Below, one piece after another: positions 33,751 to 45,392 of a DNA stretch of 64,000 bases. The stretch comes from Paramyrothecium sp. XJ0827. Taxonomy: Eukaryota > Ascomycota > Sordariomycetes > Hypocreales > Stachybotryaceae. Location of the stretch: contig JAJFPB010000002.1 in assembly GCA_020881915.1 (NCBI GenBank), positions 3,720,001 through 3,784,000 of the forward strand, read 5' to 3'. The notes beneath the pieces were generated by a model. It did not search any database and had not been told where the DNA came from. It was given only the letters and a program-made list of their open reading frames with translations. The position numbers and the translations under genes are program-made. The first letter of the stretch is position 1. Each line of letters starts with the position of its first letter.

Positions 33751-35790
33751 ATGGCTGGCCCTGGCGGTGGTCCTCCTCGCAGGAGGTATGTCTCGGAGAG
33801 CTCAAGGCTTTTGGTTTTCCTTTGGGCTGACTTAATACTCTTGCAGTCACACCAAGTCCCGCAAAGGTTGTGAAGCCTGGTATGTCTCACACGCCCCTGT
33901 TCCTCCTTGACCGACTTCCCGTGGCTTACCCATGGCAGCAAACGTCGACACATTCGATGTGACGAAAACTTTCCTCAGTGGTAAGTGGACTCGAGCATTG
34001 GCAACCGCTCATTTCCCGTCTAACACTAAGCTCTGCAGCCGCAACTGCACCAAGCACAAGATCCGCTGCCCGTACAACGATGTGCAACCACCTGATGCCG
34101 ATCGTTCAACCACGCCCGACAAGCCTGACCTCATGTGGACTCCGCAAATCGAGGCAGCCATCGGCGAGTGGCAGCGAACGGGCGTATTTCCCTTTCCTTC
34201 TCTGGGGATCTACCCTGCTCCGATGCCTCACTTGTACTCGATCGAGGACCTGAGGCTGATCTACCACGTCGCATCCCTTTACCATCAGCTCGCTGCCATC
34301 GACGGAAACAACTTCACCCTGTGGACCCGCCATATTCCTACGTAAGTATTCTTGCCAACCTGGCCTGTGCTACGCGTTCGTGGCTGACTTGCTGTGCTCA
34401 GTTTGTTGAGGATTGGAGCCACCACGCCCTATGTCATGCATGCCTTGTTAGCCTTCTCCGCCATGCACATTGCCTTCCTCACCGACTGTCCCCTCGTGGG
34501 CAGCATGGCTTTTGAGCACCGGGGCATCGCCCTCAGCGGCTTGCACGAGGCCATCGGCTCTTTTTCGCGTGAGACTTCCGATGCCATCCTGGCCGCGTCT
34601 CTGGTTCTTTCGTGGCAAGCTACAGACTGGTAAGTAATTGGCTGGTACTTGGTTGGTTCCGTATTAATCCTTCATAGGCGAAGCTGGACCCAACTCATGC
34701 AGGGCACCTCGACCGTACGTTACTGAGACATGTCCTTTGACGACTTGGTATGACTGTTGCTGACTTTGTATAGGTTATCGACGCCATGGACGCTTGGAAG
34801 CATGAATCCCAGTTCGGCGATTTCATTGCCGAGAGCAGCACTTTCCCGACTGCCCCTCCATCACCTGGGCCCGACCACCGGGCAAGCCAGCCCAGCAAGG
34901 CGGATCTGGACGCTTTCCAACGGACATTGGAGCAAGTGCAGAAGGTTGAGGCTCACCTGAAGCACCACAAGGAGGACACCACGCAGATCCAGCACCTCAT
35001 CGGCTTCCTCAAGGGCTCTCGCAAGATCAGCCCTACGCTCTCCATTGCCCAGCAGTACGAGCGTCTGCAGCCCTTGAGGACCTGGCTTTTCTGGATGCCA
35101 GTCGGTTATCTGCAGAACTACCACGGATCTCCAAACTCGCTCGTGGTGATTTCTCACCTCTACACCGTTGCTCTTCTGATGGAGAGACTGTTCCCGGAAA
35201 TCGGCGCCGCCTACTTTGGTAGCTTGTCTCTGACACCCGTTGAGGAGATCGCCAGGCGTCTCATGTCCATCAGCGTGTCCAGCCCCGCCAAGGGCGAGCT
35301 GCAGACGCCGCTGACTCTGATGGAGTTTCCCATTGACACCGTCAACGAGTTCCGGTCACGCATGGGCTGGGTGCATCCCGAGAGGACTCCCTCCTTCCCT
35401 CAGTTCAACCCACCCAACTTCCCGGTGAACGAGGACGTCGTCCTGCCGGCAGCCACGGAGTCCTACATGCCGTACGGAAACCCCGCGTTCAGCTACAGCA
35501 CCGAGGAGATGCCCATGCTCAACACGTCGGTCGCGCCCGCCTTTGCCTCGATGGTCAACTCGTCGCCCTTCACGAACCCGCACTACCTCAGCATCCCCTC
35601 GCCATCGTTCAAGGGATCCTACAGCCCGGCCTCCTCCACGTTCGAGGGTTCCGTCGCGTACAGCGACTCCGAGGAGTACGGCTCCTACGACATGAGCAGC
35701 TTCCCGGCGGCGCAGTCCCCCCTGTTCAGCGATGCGCATCACAGCTTCGGCGCTGGGTTCGTCCCTCCCCACCAGCCCGTGTGGATCTAG
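33751..35790 (+). CDS. Zn2Cys6 transcription factor, Upc2-like architecture, 564 aa
   Basis: Seven exons: 33751-33785, 33847-33879, 33939-33980, 34039-34341, 34402-34629, 34678-34714, 34774-35790. Together they encode 564 aa. A canonical binuclear zinc cluster lies at residues 20-47 with Cys20, 23, 30, 37, 40 and 47 (spacing 2-6-6-2-6) and the basic KRRHIRC core. It is preceded by a MAGPGGGPPRRSHTKSRKG start. The middle (about 85-370) has the helical regulatory domain of Upc2/sterol-uptake-type factors (SIEDLRLIYHV, YVMHALLAFSAMHIAFL, LEQVQKVEAHL), and the C-terminus (about 430-564) is Ser/Pro/Tyr-rich, suited to activation. Such proteins bind CGG-type sites in the nucleus; sterol control is only suggested by architecture. 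Introns 1-3 all interrupt the zinc cluster region, and two of them split Cys codons (23 and 37). Target genes cannot be inferred from the neighbours. Confidence 0.88.
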
Positions 35791-36246
35791 ACAATAGATG
35801 GCAACCACACCGGCGGACCCTTCGCTCGAGGAGACTTTTATCGGATTGACCGTTGCCACCCAGGAACTCACCCTCTGCCGATTTTCCGCGCCCAGCCATG
35901 CAGGACCCGTCTGCCTTCGCCACCTCCTCGCTAGGAACCACTCCCACGTACCTAGGCTCCGAACAGCTCTCCGCACTCCCACTCCCCGAGTCCCCGATCC
36001 CATCGAGCAGCACGCCCTACTCCCGACATCGACCAACCGCCTCCACCTCCTCGGGTCCGTACCACCCTCCGTCCCCGCTGGCGCAGGCTCCTCTCACAAA
36101 CCTGCCGGATTTCAAAGGCAAGGAGCGAGCTGACTGATTGGGCTCGTCCTCTTTTTGCCTTTTCGGCTCCGACTTTCACACGTTGGCCATCGACTTGTTT
36201 CTCTTTCAACCAAATGCTTTTAATCGACACAGACGCCATGTAATCT

Positions 36247-36542
36247 ACACTCCTTCCACGCTCGCTACACCACCAGGGTAAACCACGCCGCAGCCCAGCC
36301 TGCCGCGCAGATTTCTGCCCACGACGCTCCTTACCCGCGAGTTGATCTCGCCAACGCTCCTTACGAACAACGAACACAATATGCACTAAGCAACCTAATA
36401 ATGTATTATAAAAATACGGAACGCTCCTTACCAATGATACCCCATCACGACACTCCTTCGGAGCAGCATTGCTCCTCTCAAATGTACACTCCTTTACGAC
36501 GACGTTATGACGACCCTCAATCGGCATAGATACACTCCTTAC
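36247..36542 (+). repeat. Seven dispersed copies of an ACRCTCCTT motif
   Basis: Copies begin at about 36247, 36324, 36354, 36421, 36450, 36486 and 36532. Most continue with T or TAC; an eighth partial copy (GCTCCTCT) lies near 36474. Spacing is irregular, about 30-77 bases. The sequence between copies is not obviously related, so this is a repeated short element and not a tandem array. Confidence 0.75.
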
Positions 36543-37526
36543 GGATCATTAAACCAAAAGTTGGCGACGAATATTTCACTGCATAGCGACTACGTCCGTG
36601 TCATGGACCACGGATCCCAAAAGCATGGCGTTGATTGGCGTTTCTCAAAGCAAAGGCATTGGAATGGCGTTTTTATCGGGATTTGAACCAGTTTGCATTT
36701 GATGATTTTTGTTTTTGGCTTTTTTTCCTCTTTTCCTTTTTGCACCGCAGCCGCCTGGGTCGGCAGCAACCGCTCGGCCGTTGTTTGCTCTCATGCAAGT
36801 TACGACGAGTGGTCAGTTGGCGCCTGGGAGGATGCACGCAATGACATGATGTTGCACATGGGCGGACCATGTTTCTGTATCTTGATTTACGATCTGGGAG
36901 GATGAAGAGGTTGCACGATACTGCGATGCGTTTCATGTACACGGATACTACAAGGAGGTTACGTTGCGCATCGAGGACAAGTTTCAAGGTCTTTCAACGC
37001 CTGAGGGCTGTGATTGCTCCGACTCTCACGCCCGAGGAATTAATAGGAACTGATACGCGCACTGAAGCCCGAACCACGTTCGTGACCTATTCTCAATTCA
37101 TGGTGAATGTTCCACGCCCACCTGACGGCTTTGCACGGACAGGTCAGCAAAGCTGCTCAGCCACGCGCCAGGACGCAACAAGTAAGCGAGCACGCTCAAT
37201 GTCTGCCGTTTCGGCGAATTAAGTCAGGCGCACCCCCCACGAGATGGACCATGTTCATCAGGGGACGGGCCCAGCTATCGATTCTTTATTTAGATGTCAT
37301 GTTTGGCTGCATGGTGACGCAGACCTCCTGTCCAGTTCGTGTTCGCAATGCAGTCATATGATGACCCTGTAGTTGAGAGGCGCAGCACCACGTCCAAGCC
37401 AAGGTCCCAGTGGGGGGAAGGGGTAGGGAAAGAAGGAAAAAGTAATAACAAGTAGATACAATAGTGAATGAATGGGCTGTATGGTGGACTAGATGGAGAG
37501 AAGCCAGGTGAGAAAGACGAAGGAAG

Positions 37527-37535
37527 AAAAAAAAA
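37527..37535 (-). terminator. Pol III terminator of the minus-strand tRNA-Tyr
   Basis: Run of A on the plus strand, that is T9 on the minus strand, about 20 bases after the tRNA 3' end. Confidence 0.6.
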
Positions 37536-37555
37536 GTAAGAAAAAGAAAAGTAAA

Positions 37556-37643
37556 TCTCCCCGACCGGAGTCGAGCCGGTGACCTTCAGGTTTGAAATTG
37601 TTCAATTACAGCCCGACGTGATAACCAACTACACCACAGGGAG
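37556..37643 (-). tRNA. tRNA-Tyr (GTA), 14-nt intron
   Basis: Minus-strand cloverleaf. The acceptor stem pairs CTCCCTG with CGGGGAG, the D-arm contains the A-box-like GTGTAGTTGG, and the anticodon arm TCGGG/CCTGA carries anticodon GTA at 37609-37607. The T-arm is ACCGG-CTCGACT-CCGGT (B box) and the discriminator is A. A 14-nt intron follows position 37, the standard place for eukaryotic tRNA-Tyr. Removing it leaves a 74-nt tRNA without CCA. First of three tRNA-Tyr genes here; the other two are on the plus strand. Confidence 0.93.
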
Positions 37644-38505
37644 GATTGTACGATGATTGGGCGTTTGGAATTAGTGGCTAAGTAGCGTAGAGCGCGGGAA
37701 TCTTGATTCCACCATGACTTTCTCTGCAGTGTTTCATCTCGGAAGATGCGGACGTACGGATGATGTCAAGTGAGTAGTGTGTCATATGGTTGACATGTCC
37801 GCAAGTAGTTTTCGATGATTAGATAGAATGGGAAGAAGACGCCTCTTGGCATGGTGCTTAGTCCAAGCGCACAATATGTGTCAACGTCTCTTAAAGGCGC
37901 TGAGATGATAGGATTGACTTTTGCATTCAACTTGGGTATCTAAAGCTAATCTTCGTCTTGGTCCGCCCAAGGACTTCTCTCAGGGCACTCTACTGCTTCA
38001 CGGGTAGCAGTTTACGTATGGTTCCCGATCTGATGGTAAATAAGGTGTGCATGCTCGACCCGAGGCGCTGGTTGAAGGTCTATACAACAGTGGCTTTGGC
38101 AGTGCATGAGCGAGAATGGAGAATTATAGCCTACACCTCTCTCTCTTTCTCTCGTTGCTCTCTGGTGTGTTTCTCCAAAGAATGGCATACACCGGCTTTC
38201 TCGCTGCGTCTACAACAGCCACAGAGCATCTCGCCAAAAGAACATGCCGTAGAGCAACAGAGTAGCAGACCCAGTACCGCCCCTTCCCTGATCGCAATGC
38301 AGCGGGAGGGCATCCTTCTTGGGCTAGCGGGCTCCCGAGGTCCGGTGCCTCGGTACACGCACAAGTCGTCAACGTGACCGCACCATGTGGTGGGGAGCGG
38401 GGACGGACCCATGCGCCAGAAAATCTCTCACGCCGCACCACTACCACCACTAGTACCTCATAGTGCTCATTAAGCCTCTGCTCTTCCATCAAATCAAAAA
38501 GATTC
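37644..38505. other. Spacer between tRNA-Tyr genes
   Basis: No gene supported between the first (minus) and second (plus) tRNA-Tyr genes; only overlapping short frames. Confidence 0.5.
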
Positions 38506-38590
38506 CTCCCTGTGGTGTAGTTGGTTATCACGTCGGGCTGTAATTGCGCATTTCACCTGAAGGTCACCGGCTCGACTCCGGTCGGGGAGA
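38506..38590 (+). tRNA. tRNA-Tyr (GTA), 11-nt intron
   Basis: Same cloverleaf as the copy at 37556-37643: CTCCCTG acceptor stem, anticodon GTA at 38540-38542, identical T-arm and discriminator A. The intron (38544-38554) is 11 nt and differs in sequence from the other copies (GCGC in place of GAAC). The spliced tRNA is 74 nt. Confidence 0.93.
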
Positions 38591-38600
38591 AACAATCTGA

Positions 38601-38608
38601 TTTTTTTT
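38601..38608 (+). terminator. Pol III terminator of the second tRNA-Tyr
   Basis: T8 run 11 bases after the tRNA 3' end. Confidence 0.7.
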
Positions 38609-38740
38609 GCCCTTTTCAACATCAGCCGTCTTCCATCTTCCAACTTGCACGTTCTCTCTTTTTTTTTCTCCCCCTCGCCTCGTGGCTCGCTTCCCATTGA
38701 TAGCGCCCTTGAGGCCGGCCCTCCACCATCCAATAGGATA

Positions 38741-38826
38741 CTCCCTGTGGTGTAGTTGGTTATCACGTCGGGCTGTAATTGAACATTATCACCTGAAGGT
38801 CACCGGCTCGACTCCGGTCGGGGAGA
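38741..38826 (+). tRNA. tRNA-Tyr (GTA), 12-nt intron
   Basis: Third copy, 150 bases downstream of the second and in the same orientation. Anticodon GTA is at 38775-38777 and the intron at 38779-38790 (12 nt). The mature part is identical to the other two copies. Flanks outside the tRNA are not obviously similar, so this does not look like a large recent duplication. Confidence 0.93.
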
Positions 38827-38833
38827 GTTTCTC

Positions 38834-38843
38834 TTTTTTTTTT
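38834..38843 (+). terminator. Pol III terminator of the third tRNA-Tyr
   Basis: T10 run 7 bases after the tRNA 3' end. Confidence 0.7.
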
Positions 38844-40113
38844 AGGCCTGCATCTTGTAGAAGTTCCTTTACCTGTTTCCATTCTATTTGTTTTTACTTT
38901 TGGCCGGTGGCGGCCGAAGTGCAGGTGGGTCGCCCGACAGGTTGCGGCATGAGAGGGTTCCAACTCGCGCTGGCGCAGGTGGGGATGCCCGTCCTTGCGG
39001 GATTTGAGGACGAGATGATCAATGCCCGCATGGGTTTTTGGTGTAGCTCTCGTGGAGACGTTGCGGATGGGGTTGTTCATCTGCTTCGCCTCTGCGTTGA
39101 CGCCTGTCGTGGACTCGACACTTGGTGGCTTAATGGCGCTGATATCGTGATTTGAGCACAACGCTGCAACCATGGTCGACTCACTCAACACGTATCAAGA
39201 GGTAGCTCGATATATAGCACTTGTCCCGCTCCAGTCACGTAATCTAGTACCAATCATCCAGAGATTTGTCGAAACTTGCAGGCTGGTTCAGAACTATAAT
39301 CTTACAGGTCAACTATTGTTATCCTTTAGCCTCGTGAATGATCAAATCAGCATGTCCTTCCGAACCCTTGGCGTCAGAAAGCACGGCAGACAACCATCTG
39401 GCACTGATTGCGTCGGCATCTTGGTCCAGGGTAGCACTTCCACAGCCCGCCGGAAGCATCAAAATCATGTCGGGCTACAAGTGGGCCGGGTCCTATTGAA
39501 CAAGGGCTCTTCACCTAACAGACCCGCAACGACCCATTCGGAGCATTAAGGTATACTCGGACATTCTACAGCTTGACCGAGGGAGTGATCTCCAACACAA
39601 AGTCCAGGGAGACATACCTAACTAGGTAGTATCCAACTTCGCCTAGGTTGAACACACCGATATCACAACGCAACCATAACTTGACTCGATGAGCACAGCG
39701 ACAACTTGAAACAGAGGAGAAGAGTAGTTCGGCTAACTACCATGGTATCATTGATTCCCGCTCTTAACCAACCAGCATCCCATCCCGGCTCCAAGTCTAG
39801 AGTAGTCCCAGATGATAAGGACAGACAACCAAGGGAAGCAAACGAAAGACTGACGGTGTTCTCCATGCTATACAAACTCCAAGCGCCTATGCAAAAATGA
39901 AACTGCTCGTATGACCGCGAGCTTTTGAGCCCCCTCCGTCAACAACTAACTCCGGTTCCATGATTTGAATCTCGCGTCGTCTCCTGCGCGTCGAGGGTGT
40001 TTATGACTGGCATTGTCCGTATTTATAGTGCCGTTTCGAGGCATGTCCGTACCGCGCTTGTGTCCCTCAAGCAATCGAATTCGAGGTTAAACCGAGGGCT
40101 GCCATGAGAACAC
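38844..40113. other. Intergenic, no gene supported
   Basis: A 125-codon ATG frame at 39172-39549 has no domain or neighbouring splice signals, so it is not called. The right end holds the 3' region of the Ssh4-like gene. Confidence 0.5.
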
Positions 40114-41782
40114 TCATTGCCGCCTGGACGAGCCACCGCTGTTAGACCGTCTGACGGGAGCGCTTTCACTTCGTAGCCTTCCGCCCTGCCGAAGAGCCTC
40201 GCTGTAGCTGGGAACGGGCGGGCGGGCCTCTTGATTCTGAGCATCAGATCGCCCCGTGACGTACGAGTTGCCACGACTGCGGTTCACGACCCTAATCAGA
40301 GGAGTGTTCTCCTCGCTGTCTGTGCTGTGACCATCTTCGCTTTCGGTGTCCGACTGCGTAGGGCTCGCATACTCCGGGGGCGGATTCGTCGCGTCTTCGA
40401 GGTGCAGACGCAGGGGGTTCTCGTCGTGCTGCCGGTGCGCATCGCCGTCCCGTTGAGCGGCGCTGCTACTGCTGGGCTCGCCGTTGTCATCGTTCGGCAC
40501 GAGATGTGCCAGCGAGATGTCGGTGGGGCTCCTGACTGGCCCAGGACTAGTCGGAGGAACCACCCTAAAGTTGCCGCTTCTCGTCCGACCATGCTGAGGG
40601 TTGAGGTTGTTGTTGCCAAAGTTGCGGACGTTGTAGGGCGATGCGGAGACAGATTGGCTGTGGCTTCGACCTTGTTGGGCCGTGTATCCATCCTTGGTTC
40701 CAGCTTCCAACAAGATGCTACCCTGCTCCGAGCCATAAGGTGGTGGCGGAGCAAGGCTGCCCGTAACGGGTGCGAGCCCCCATTTCTTGACGTTGGCTTC
40801 GATGAAGACAAAGCCTGCCTGGCCAAAGTTGACGTGAATCACGGTCGGACCGTTCGCTCCGATGGCAGGGAAGAAGTTCTGCGACTTCAGACCGTGGACC
40901 ACCTCTTCCAGCTTCTTGCCGTTCCTGGTAAAGAAAATGGCACCCGTTCGAGGCCGGTAGCCAACGCCGATCACGTCGCCTTGCACGAGTTGAGGTCCGT
41001 ACGGTGTTGCGTTGAACGGCTGGTTGTATCGACGGTGGCCACTGGATTGGTAGGCAACAGAGTACTTGTGGTAGCCTGCAACGGGTTAGTGAGTTACCAG
41101 ATATAATGGCCAGAATACATACCGGGCATGCGGAATAGAGGGTACGGCTTGGTGGCCATGCCGATGCTCAACAGTGTGCTCTCTGGCTTTTCGTAGATCT
41201 TCGCCTCCCAATAGTACACGTCGTTTTGTTTGGGGACGGGCAAGTTGCTCATGACGGTGCATTCCGAGTCGAAGAACTCAATCTCCGTTCGGCCCTCGAC
41301 AAAACAGTTTGCAATTTCGAGCTCCGGCTCAAACTCCCACGCCGACACGCCCTTCTCTTGAATGGCAAGATATTGCGACAAGGAGATGTCGGTCTGTAGG
41401 GACTCGGGGGGATTCGCCGTGACGTAAGCTGAGCGGTAGGTCAGTATGGTGATTGCGTGTTGATAAACGTCCGAAGGTTCGTAGCTACGGGCGCTCATTT
41501 CAATCAGAACAGTCACGAACCTTTTGCCCGTAGGTATTCTGTCCGGGTCATCTCATCCATGGACTCCAAGGCCTCGGCCTCCTCCCGGGCGAATGCTTGC
41601 TCATCGTCGTACTCGCCAGGGCGGCCGAAGCGATCCAGCAGGATGCGGCCATTGCCAGCACAACCGGTGGCCCAGAAGACGAAGATGATGACGGCGATGA
41701 GGATGATTGAGCCGAACGAGGAGACGAGGCCAATAATTACGCCGGTAAAGGCCGAGTTGGCCGAGGAGGGCGCGTTTGCCAT
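40114..41782 (-). CDS. Ssh4/Ear1-like SPRY-domain Rsp5 adaptor, 509 aa
   Basis: Three exons on the minus strand: 41782-41521, 41428-41123 and 41075-40114, both introns in phase 1. The N-terminal region has one membrane helix (about residues 13-38, GVIIGLVSSFGSIILIAVII) without a signal peptide. A SPRY domain follows (about 120-290; VSAWEFEPELEIANCFVEG, YYWEAKIYEKPESTLLSIG and GDVIGVGYRPRTGAIFFTRNG). The long polar C-terminal tail carries two PY motifs, PPPPY ending at Tyr303 and PPEY ending at Tyr425. In yeast, Ssh4 and Ear1 sit in endosomal/vacuolar membranes and use PY motifs to bring the Rsp5 ubiquitin ligase to membrane transporters. Order TM-SPRY-PY matches that family, so the role is a confident inference. 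Donor GTTCGT of intron 1 is unusual, but the joined frame is clean. Confidence 0.9.
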
Positions 41783-44700
41783 GCTGGGCTGCGGTGTCGA
41801 CGATAGCGGCGAGGACGTCGGAGCTGTCGAGGTAGTCTAGGCTATCGATACGTCCAGGATGACGAAGCGGGCGTCACCGCCGCGACGGATAGTGGGTGGA
41901 TGGGTGTCGCAGCCGTGGTGCGTGCAGGGAGCGGGCGCTTGACAGAACTTGGCTTCAAATGCAAGGTGAGGATACAAAAAGGAATCGGCGAGCCGGTGAC
42001 GGTGACGGAGTCGTGCACGGTAGGTAGGAAGGAGGTTTGACGGGATTGAATTCGGGGTTAGCGACGACGGGTTGGTTTGGCTGGGCCTCGCGCTGGGCGA
42101 CAGGCGGACGGGGGACGGATGTAACGACAGCGCGAGGGAGAGCGCAAGAGTGACACAAGGGACGTCTCTGCCTGGATTCTGGGCTCCGGCGCTCTGTGGG
42201 CGCTTGATTCGCCACCCTGCACTGTAAGGCGATCCGTAGGAGCCGACCCTGATTCTGCAGGGGAAGCGACGGGGTCGAGACCAGTCGCGGCGGCCCCCAG
42301 AAAAGGGACGGGCAGAGGACGGGAAATAAAACAAAAGGGACGCGGGAAAACTTGAACGAGCAATGGCCAGCAAAGGGAAAGTCGCGGAGGGGGGAGAATG
42401 GAAAAAGGCACGATGTCTTGGAAGGGGCAGCAAGATAAGAAACACCAGAAGCGGACGAGGAGCTGGTGACGAAAGGAGAGGGTGGGGAGGGAATCAAGGT
42501 AGAGGTAACTTTCGGGACGGGTACATGATAACATTGGCTGGGGAGAGCGACCAAGCATACCTTGCCTGGTACCTCCAGCCAAAGGCCAAAAGCCAAGCAG
42601 CAGTCCGAAGCCAAGCCAGGCCAAGCCAAGAAGCACCGACGGAAAGACCAGGACAATTGCGGCCACCTGGATCAGCCCCAGACAAAGGTAACCGCTACGG
42701 AGCGCTAACGCGCCAGCCCAGCGGCGCAACGCGGTACCAGGTACGATGGGGTTCTGTCCGCTTGCAGCGCAGCCCACCAACCACAGCGACTTGCTTTCTC
42801 ACCACGCCAAAGTCTACGGTTCACCGCGTGCCAGGGCCTGGGTCCTACAATCAGGCAGCGCGCAGCGGTGCTGTACCCGCAGCAGGGGCATAACATAACA
42901 GAGCAGTGACCAGGTACAGATATCGAAGCCTTTCTTACAGTACCTTACCGCGACTCCCGCAGGCTCCGACGCAAGCACAGTGTCCAACTGAAGGGAACCG
43001 AAAAGAAAAGAAAAGGGTCGATCAAGCGCAGCCACCGCCGACTCGCGCCTGGGCAAAACGGGGCTCCTCTTCCCACCAGCCTGGAGAAAGCCTGATGGTT
43101 CTGCTCCCCCGGGACAAAGGTGGGCAGATGGACGGACGAGAGCCCTCAATGCTGATACCAAACGCAGGGATCGATGGGGGGGAGAGGGAAGAAGGTAACC
43201 TGATGCGCCCCGCCCCGGCGGTAGCGGCCGCAGCGCGTTCTCCATACGGGGATCTAACAGGGTGGGCCGCCGCCGTAGGTACCGCACTGCCCCTCATCCT
43301 CAATGGGGGCCGGCCCCAGCAGCCTGGAGCGCTGTGACGCCATGCGCCTGCCAGTGGGCTTTCGAGCCTCTGCGCGCTTTCCCGTCTGAAACGGGGAGCA
43401 CAGTGGGAGTTGGCCGAGCGCTGCGGTGTCTCCAACCCGAAGTTCATGCAATTGAACCTGGGGAGTGTCCTGTTGTTTACTTTTCTTCTTCTTTTTTTCT
43501 TTTTCTTTTCGCCCATCCTCCTCTATGTGCCTACGGACCATCTCCGAGCGGCTGATCCTGCTCAGCGGCTAGCTCTCCTACCTTGCCTGAACTTACCTTG
43601 GGTGTTAATTATGCAATTCGCAGGATGCCGCGGCGGCCAGCCACTCGCTACCCGCCAGGGCCTGTCCGGGGGGCCGCACGCACCACCACCCTTATGCCAA
43701 TTGTCTGTTCTGTTGATCCTTGATCCACGGGATTCCTCAGATGCAGAACAATGGCCGCGTCAGTGCTGTCACGTCGCGGCGGACCTGCTCGTCAATGCGC
43801 ACGGAGACGGTTGATACACGGCCGGTGCTGGAGCCTGTCAGAGGTGCGCTCTACGGGACGCAGTAGCATCGAAACAGTGCATGGAGGCCGAGATACTCAA
43901 TGGCCGCCCCCAACGCTGCATCATCAATTCCACAGATCTTGGCAAGCACCGGGCTTGGGGCGGTGCCCGAGACACTGCCGTCCCGACGTCCCAATGCCTG
44001 ATATACCGACCCTTTGCTTGCGATCCTTTGCGGCTGTTCTTCGTTCTAATAACAGCGTCCCCCTCCGCCACGGTCCATTTGTTTCACCAGCCCTCAGATC
44101 GGGCGTTTCGTCGTCCCCAGGGCTCAGCGCTACCGTTAGTCCGACTGAGGAGCACCGCACAGTCCTTCTCCCCCGTTCTAGAGCCCGACCTGATGCTGCT
44201 TCTGTGGATAATCGTGTGCCTTCCATTGAGCTTCTGGATGTGAGCTACCGGGCGGCGACTTGCGTTTAGGAATCCACCTCGTCCGCTGGATGACAACCAA
44301 ATAATTTCTTTGGATCATTCAGTTAGTCCTCGGCCCTAATGACGTGTCTTATGGTCCCGAGACATCTGGTGACATGGCATCTCAACTCGGCCAATTCGCA
44401 TATTTTCCTCTTCCAATCTCCCATCCACGGCAAGGTCCAAATGCTCGCTCAACCATACCGGCCCTGTAACCAGGACTCGGCGTGACAGAAGATGTCGCCA
44501 GGTCAAACTTGTCCTCCATCCTCTCCCGTCCCCACCGGCCCGAGACATGGTCTGATGTCTTCCCGACGTATCATGTAGCACATAACCAATGACTTGTTTG
44601 TCGAGCAGTGGAATAACGGGTGCATTTGTAACTCATATCTGCAGCCTCCGTGGACTTTGCGGACCTCTGTCGACGTGATTGAGCAGGAAGTGTACCTGTC

Positions 44701-45392
44701 GTCGTGGCATATAGTACCTAGATATGCGAATAAGGAGTCCTTCTCATGCCCAGTAGGATAGTTGACATGGATCGCGGATGCTATGCAACAGCCTAGTGCC
44801 TATCGTGGGTGTTCTCCAGGTGCTATGGTTCTTCACCCACCTCTGATTGAGCTGCGTGGCCTGTACCTTTCCACCACCACTGCAGGTCGCCCGAGCCTTC
44901 ATCGGTTCAACAAGGCTATTTTCAATCTATCACCCTAACACTGGTCTGGAATGAATACTATAGGGTTTCTTGCGGCAGAGGCTGATGTCATAGAAGTTGT
45001 ACCGTGCGGCACAGTCTTGATCTCATTCCTGACTCTGCGTATTCCTGGCTCAGCTCTTGAGTGTGATTAGCAAAGGTCTCCTCATACATGACTCTAGAGA
45101 TTTTAAAAAACAAATTCCACTTCGGAAACGTCTTCATATCTCCGAGAATAAATTGCATATGAGACCATATATGGTGGATTTCAACCGTTCGGGACGCCAG
45201 AGTGATATGCTACATTTTAGAATCGCGCGCAGAGTTGACCATACACTCACTCTTGAAGGCTGTCATTCATTGACTTATTCCATTCTGCTTCTTTGTCGAA
45301 TGTCCACATGATGTTAATGAAATTTTGTCGCTCTCCTTGTCGATATCTGGTACGGACTGACTGATCTCGAGCTGTTCGACTAAGTCCAATGG
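41783..45392. other. Intergenic upstream of the Ssh4-like gene
   Basis: No gene supported in about 3.6 kb. Several 150-240 codon frames on both strands at 42.0-43.5 kb overlap each other in GC-rich sequence and lack domains. Contains CCAAG-type repeats near 42580-42632, a TACCTTGCCTG element at 43579 and a T-rich stretch near 43490. A short AT-richer frame at 45057-45311 may be part of the decayed region that follows. Confidence 0.5.
42556..42569 (+). repeat. CATACCTTGCCTGG element, copy 1
   Basis: Exact 14-base match to the element at 54446-54459; shortened versions occur at 43579 and, inverted, at 17148. Confidence 0.6.

Larger units (their letters stand above)
35791..37555. other. Intergenic / 3' region of the regulator
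   Basis: No gene supported. The first few hundred bases are probably the regulator's 3' untranslated region and hold a repeated CTCCTT motif. The rest, up to the tRNA at 37556, shows only short frames. Confidence 0.5.

Noticed and set aside
36660..36700. T-arm-like GGTTCAAATCC on the minus strand
   Set aside because: Flanking bases do not pair as a T-stem and no acceptor or anticodon stem is present, so it is not a tRNA.
39172..39549. 125-codon plus-strand frame after the tRNA-Tyr genes
   Set aside because: No domain, no promoter-like leader, and similar-sized frames occur by chance nearby.
41955..42780. Long overlapping minus-strand frames (200-240 codons) upstream of the Ssh4-like gene
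   Set aside because: Three frames overlap one another, are Pro/Ser/Leu/Cys-rich without domains and lie in the expected leader/promoter; likely compositional.
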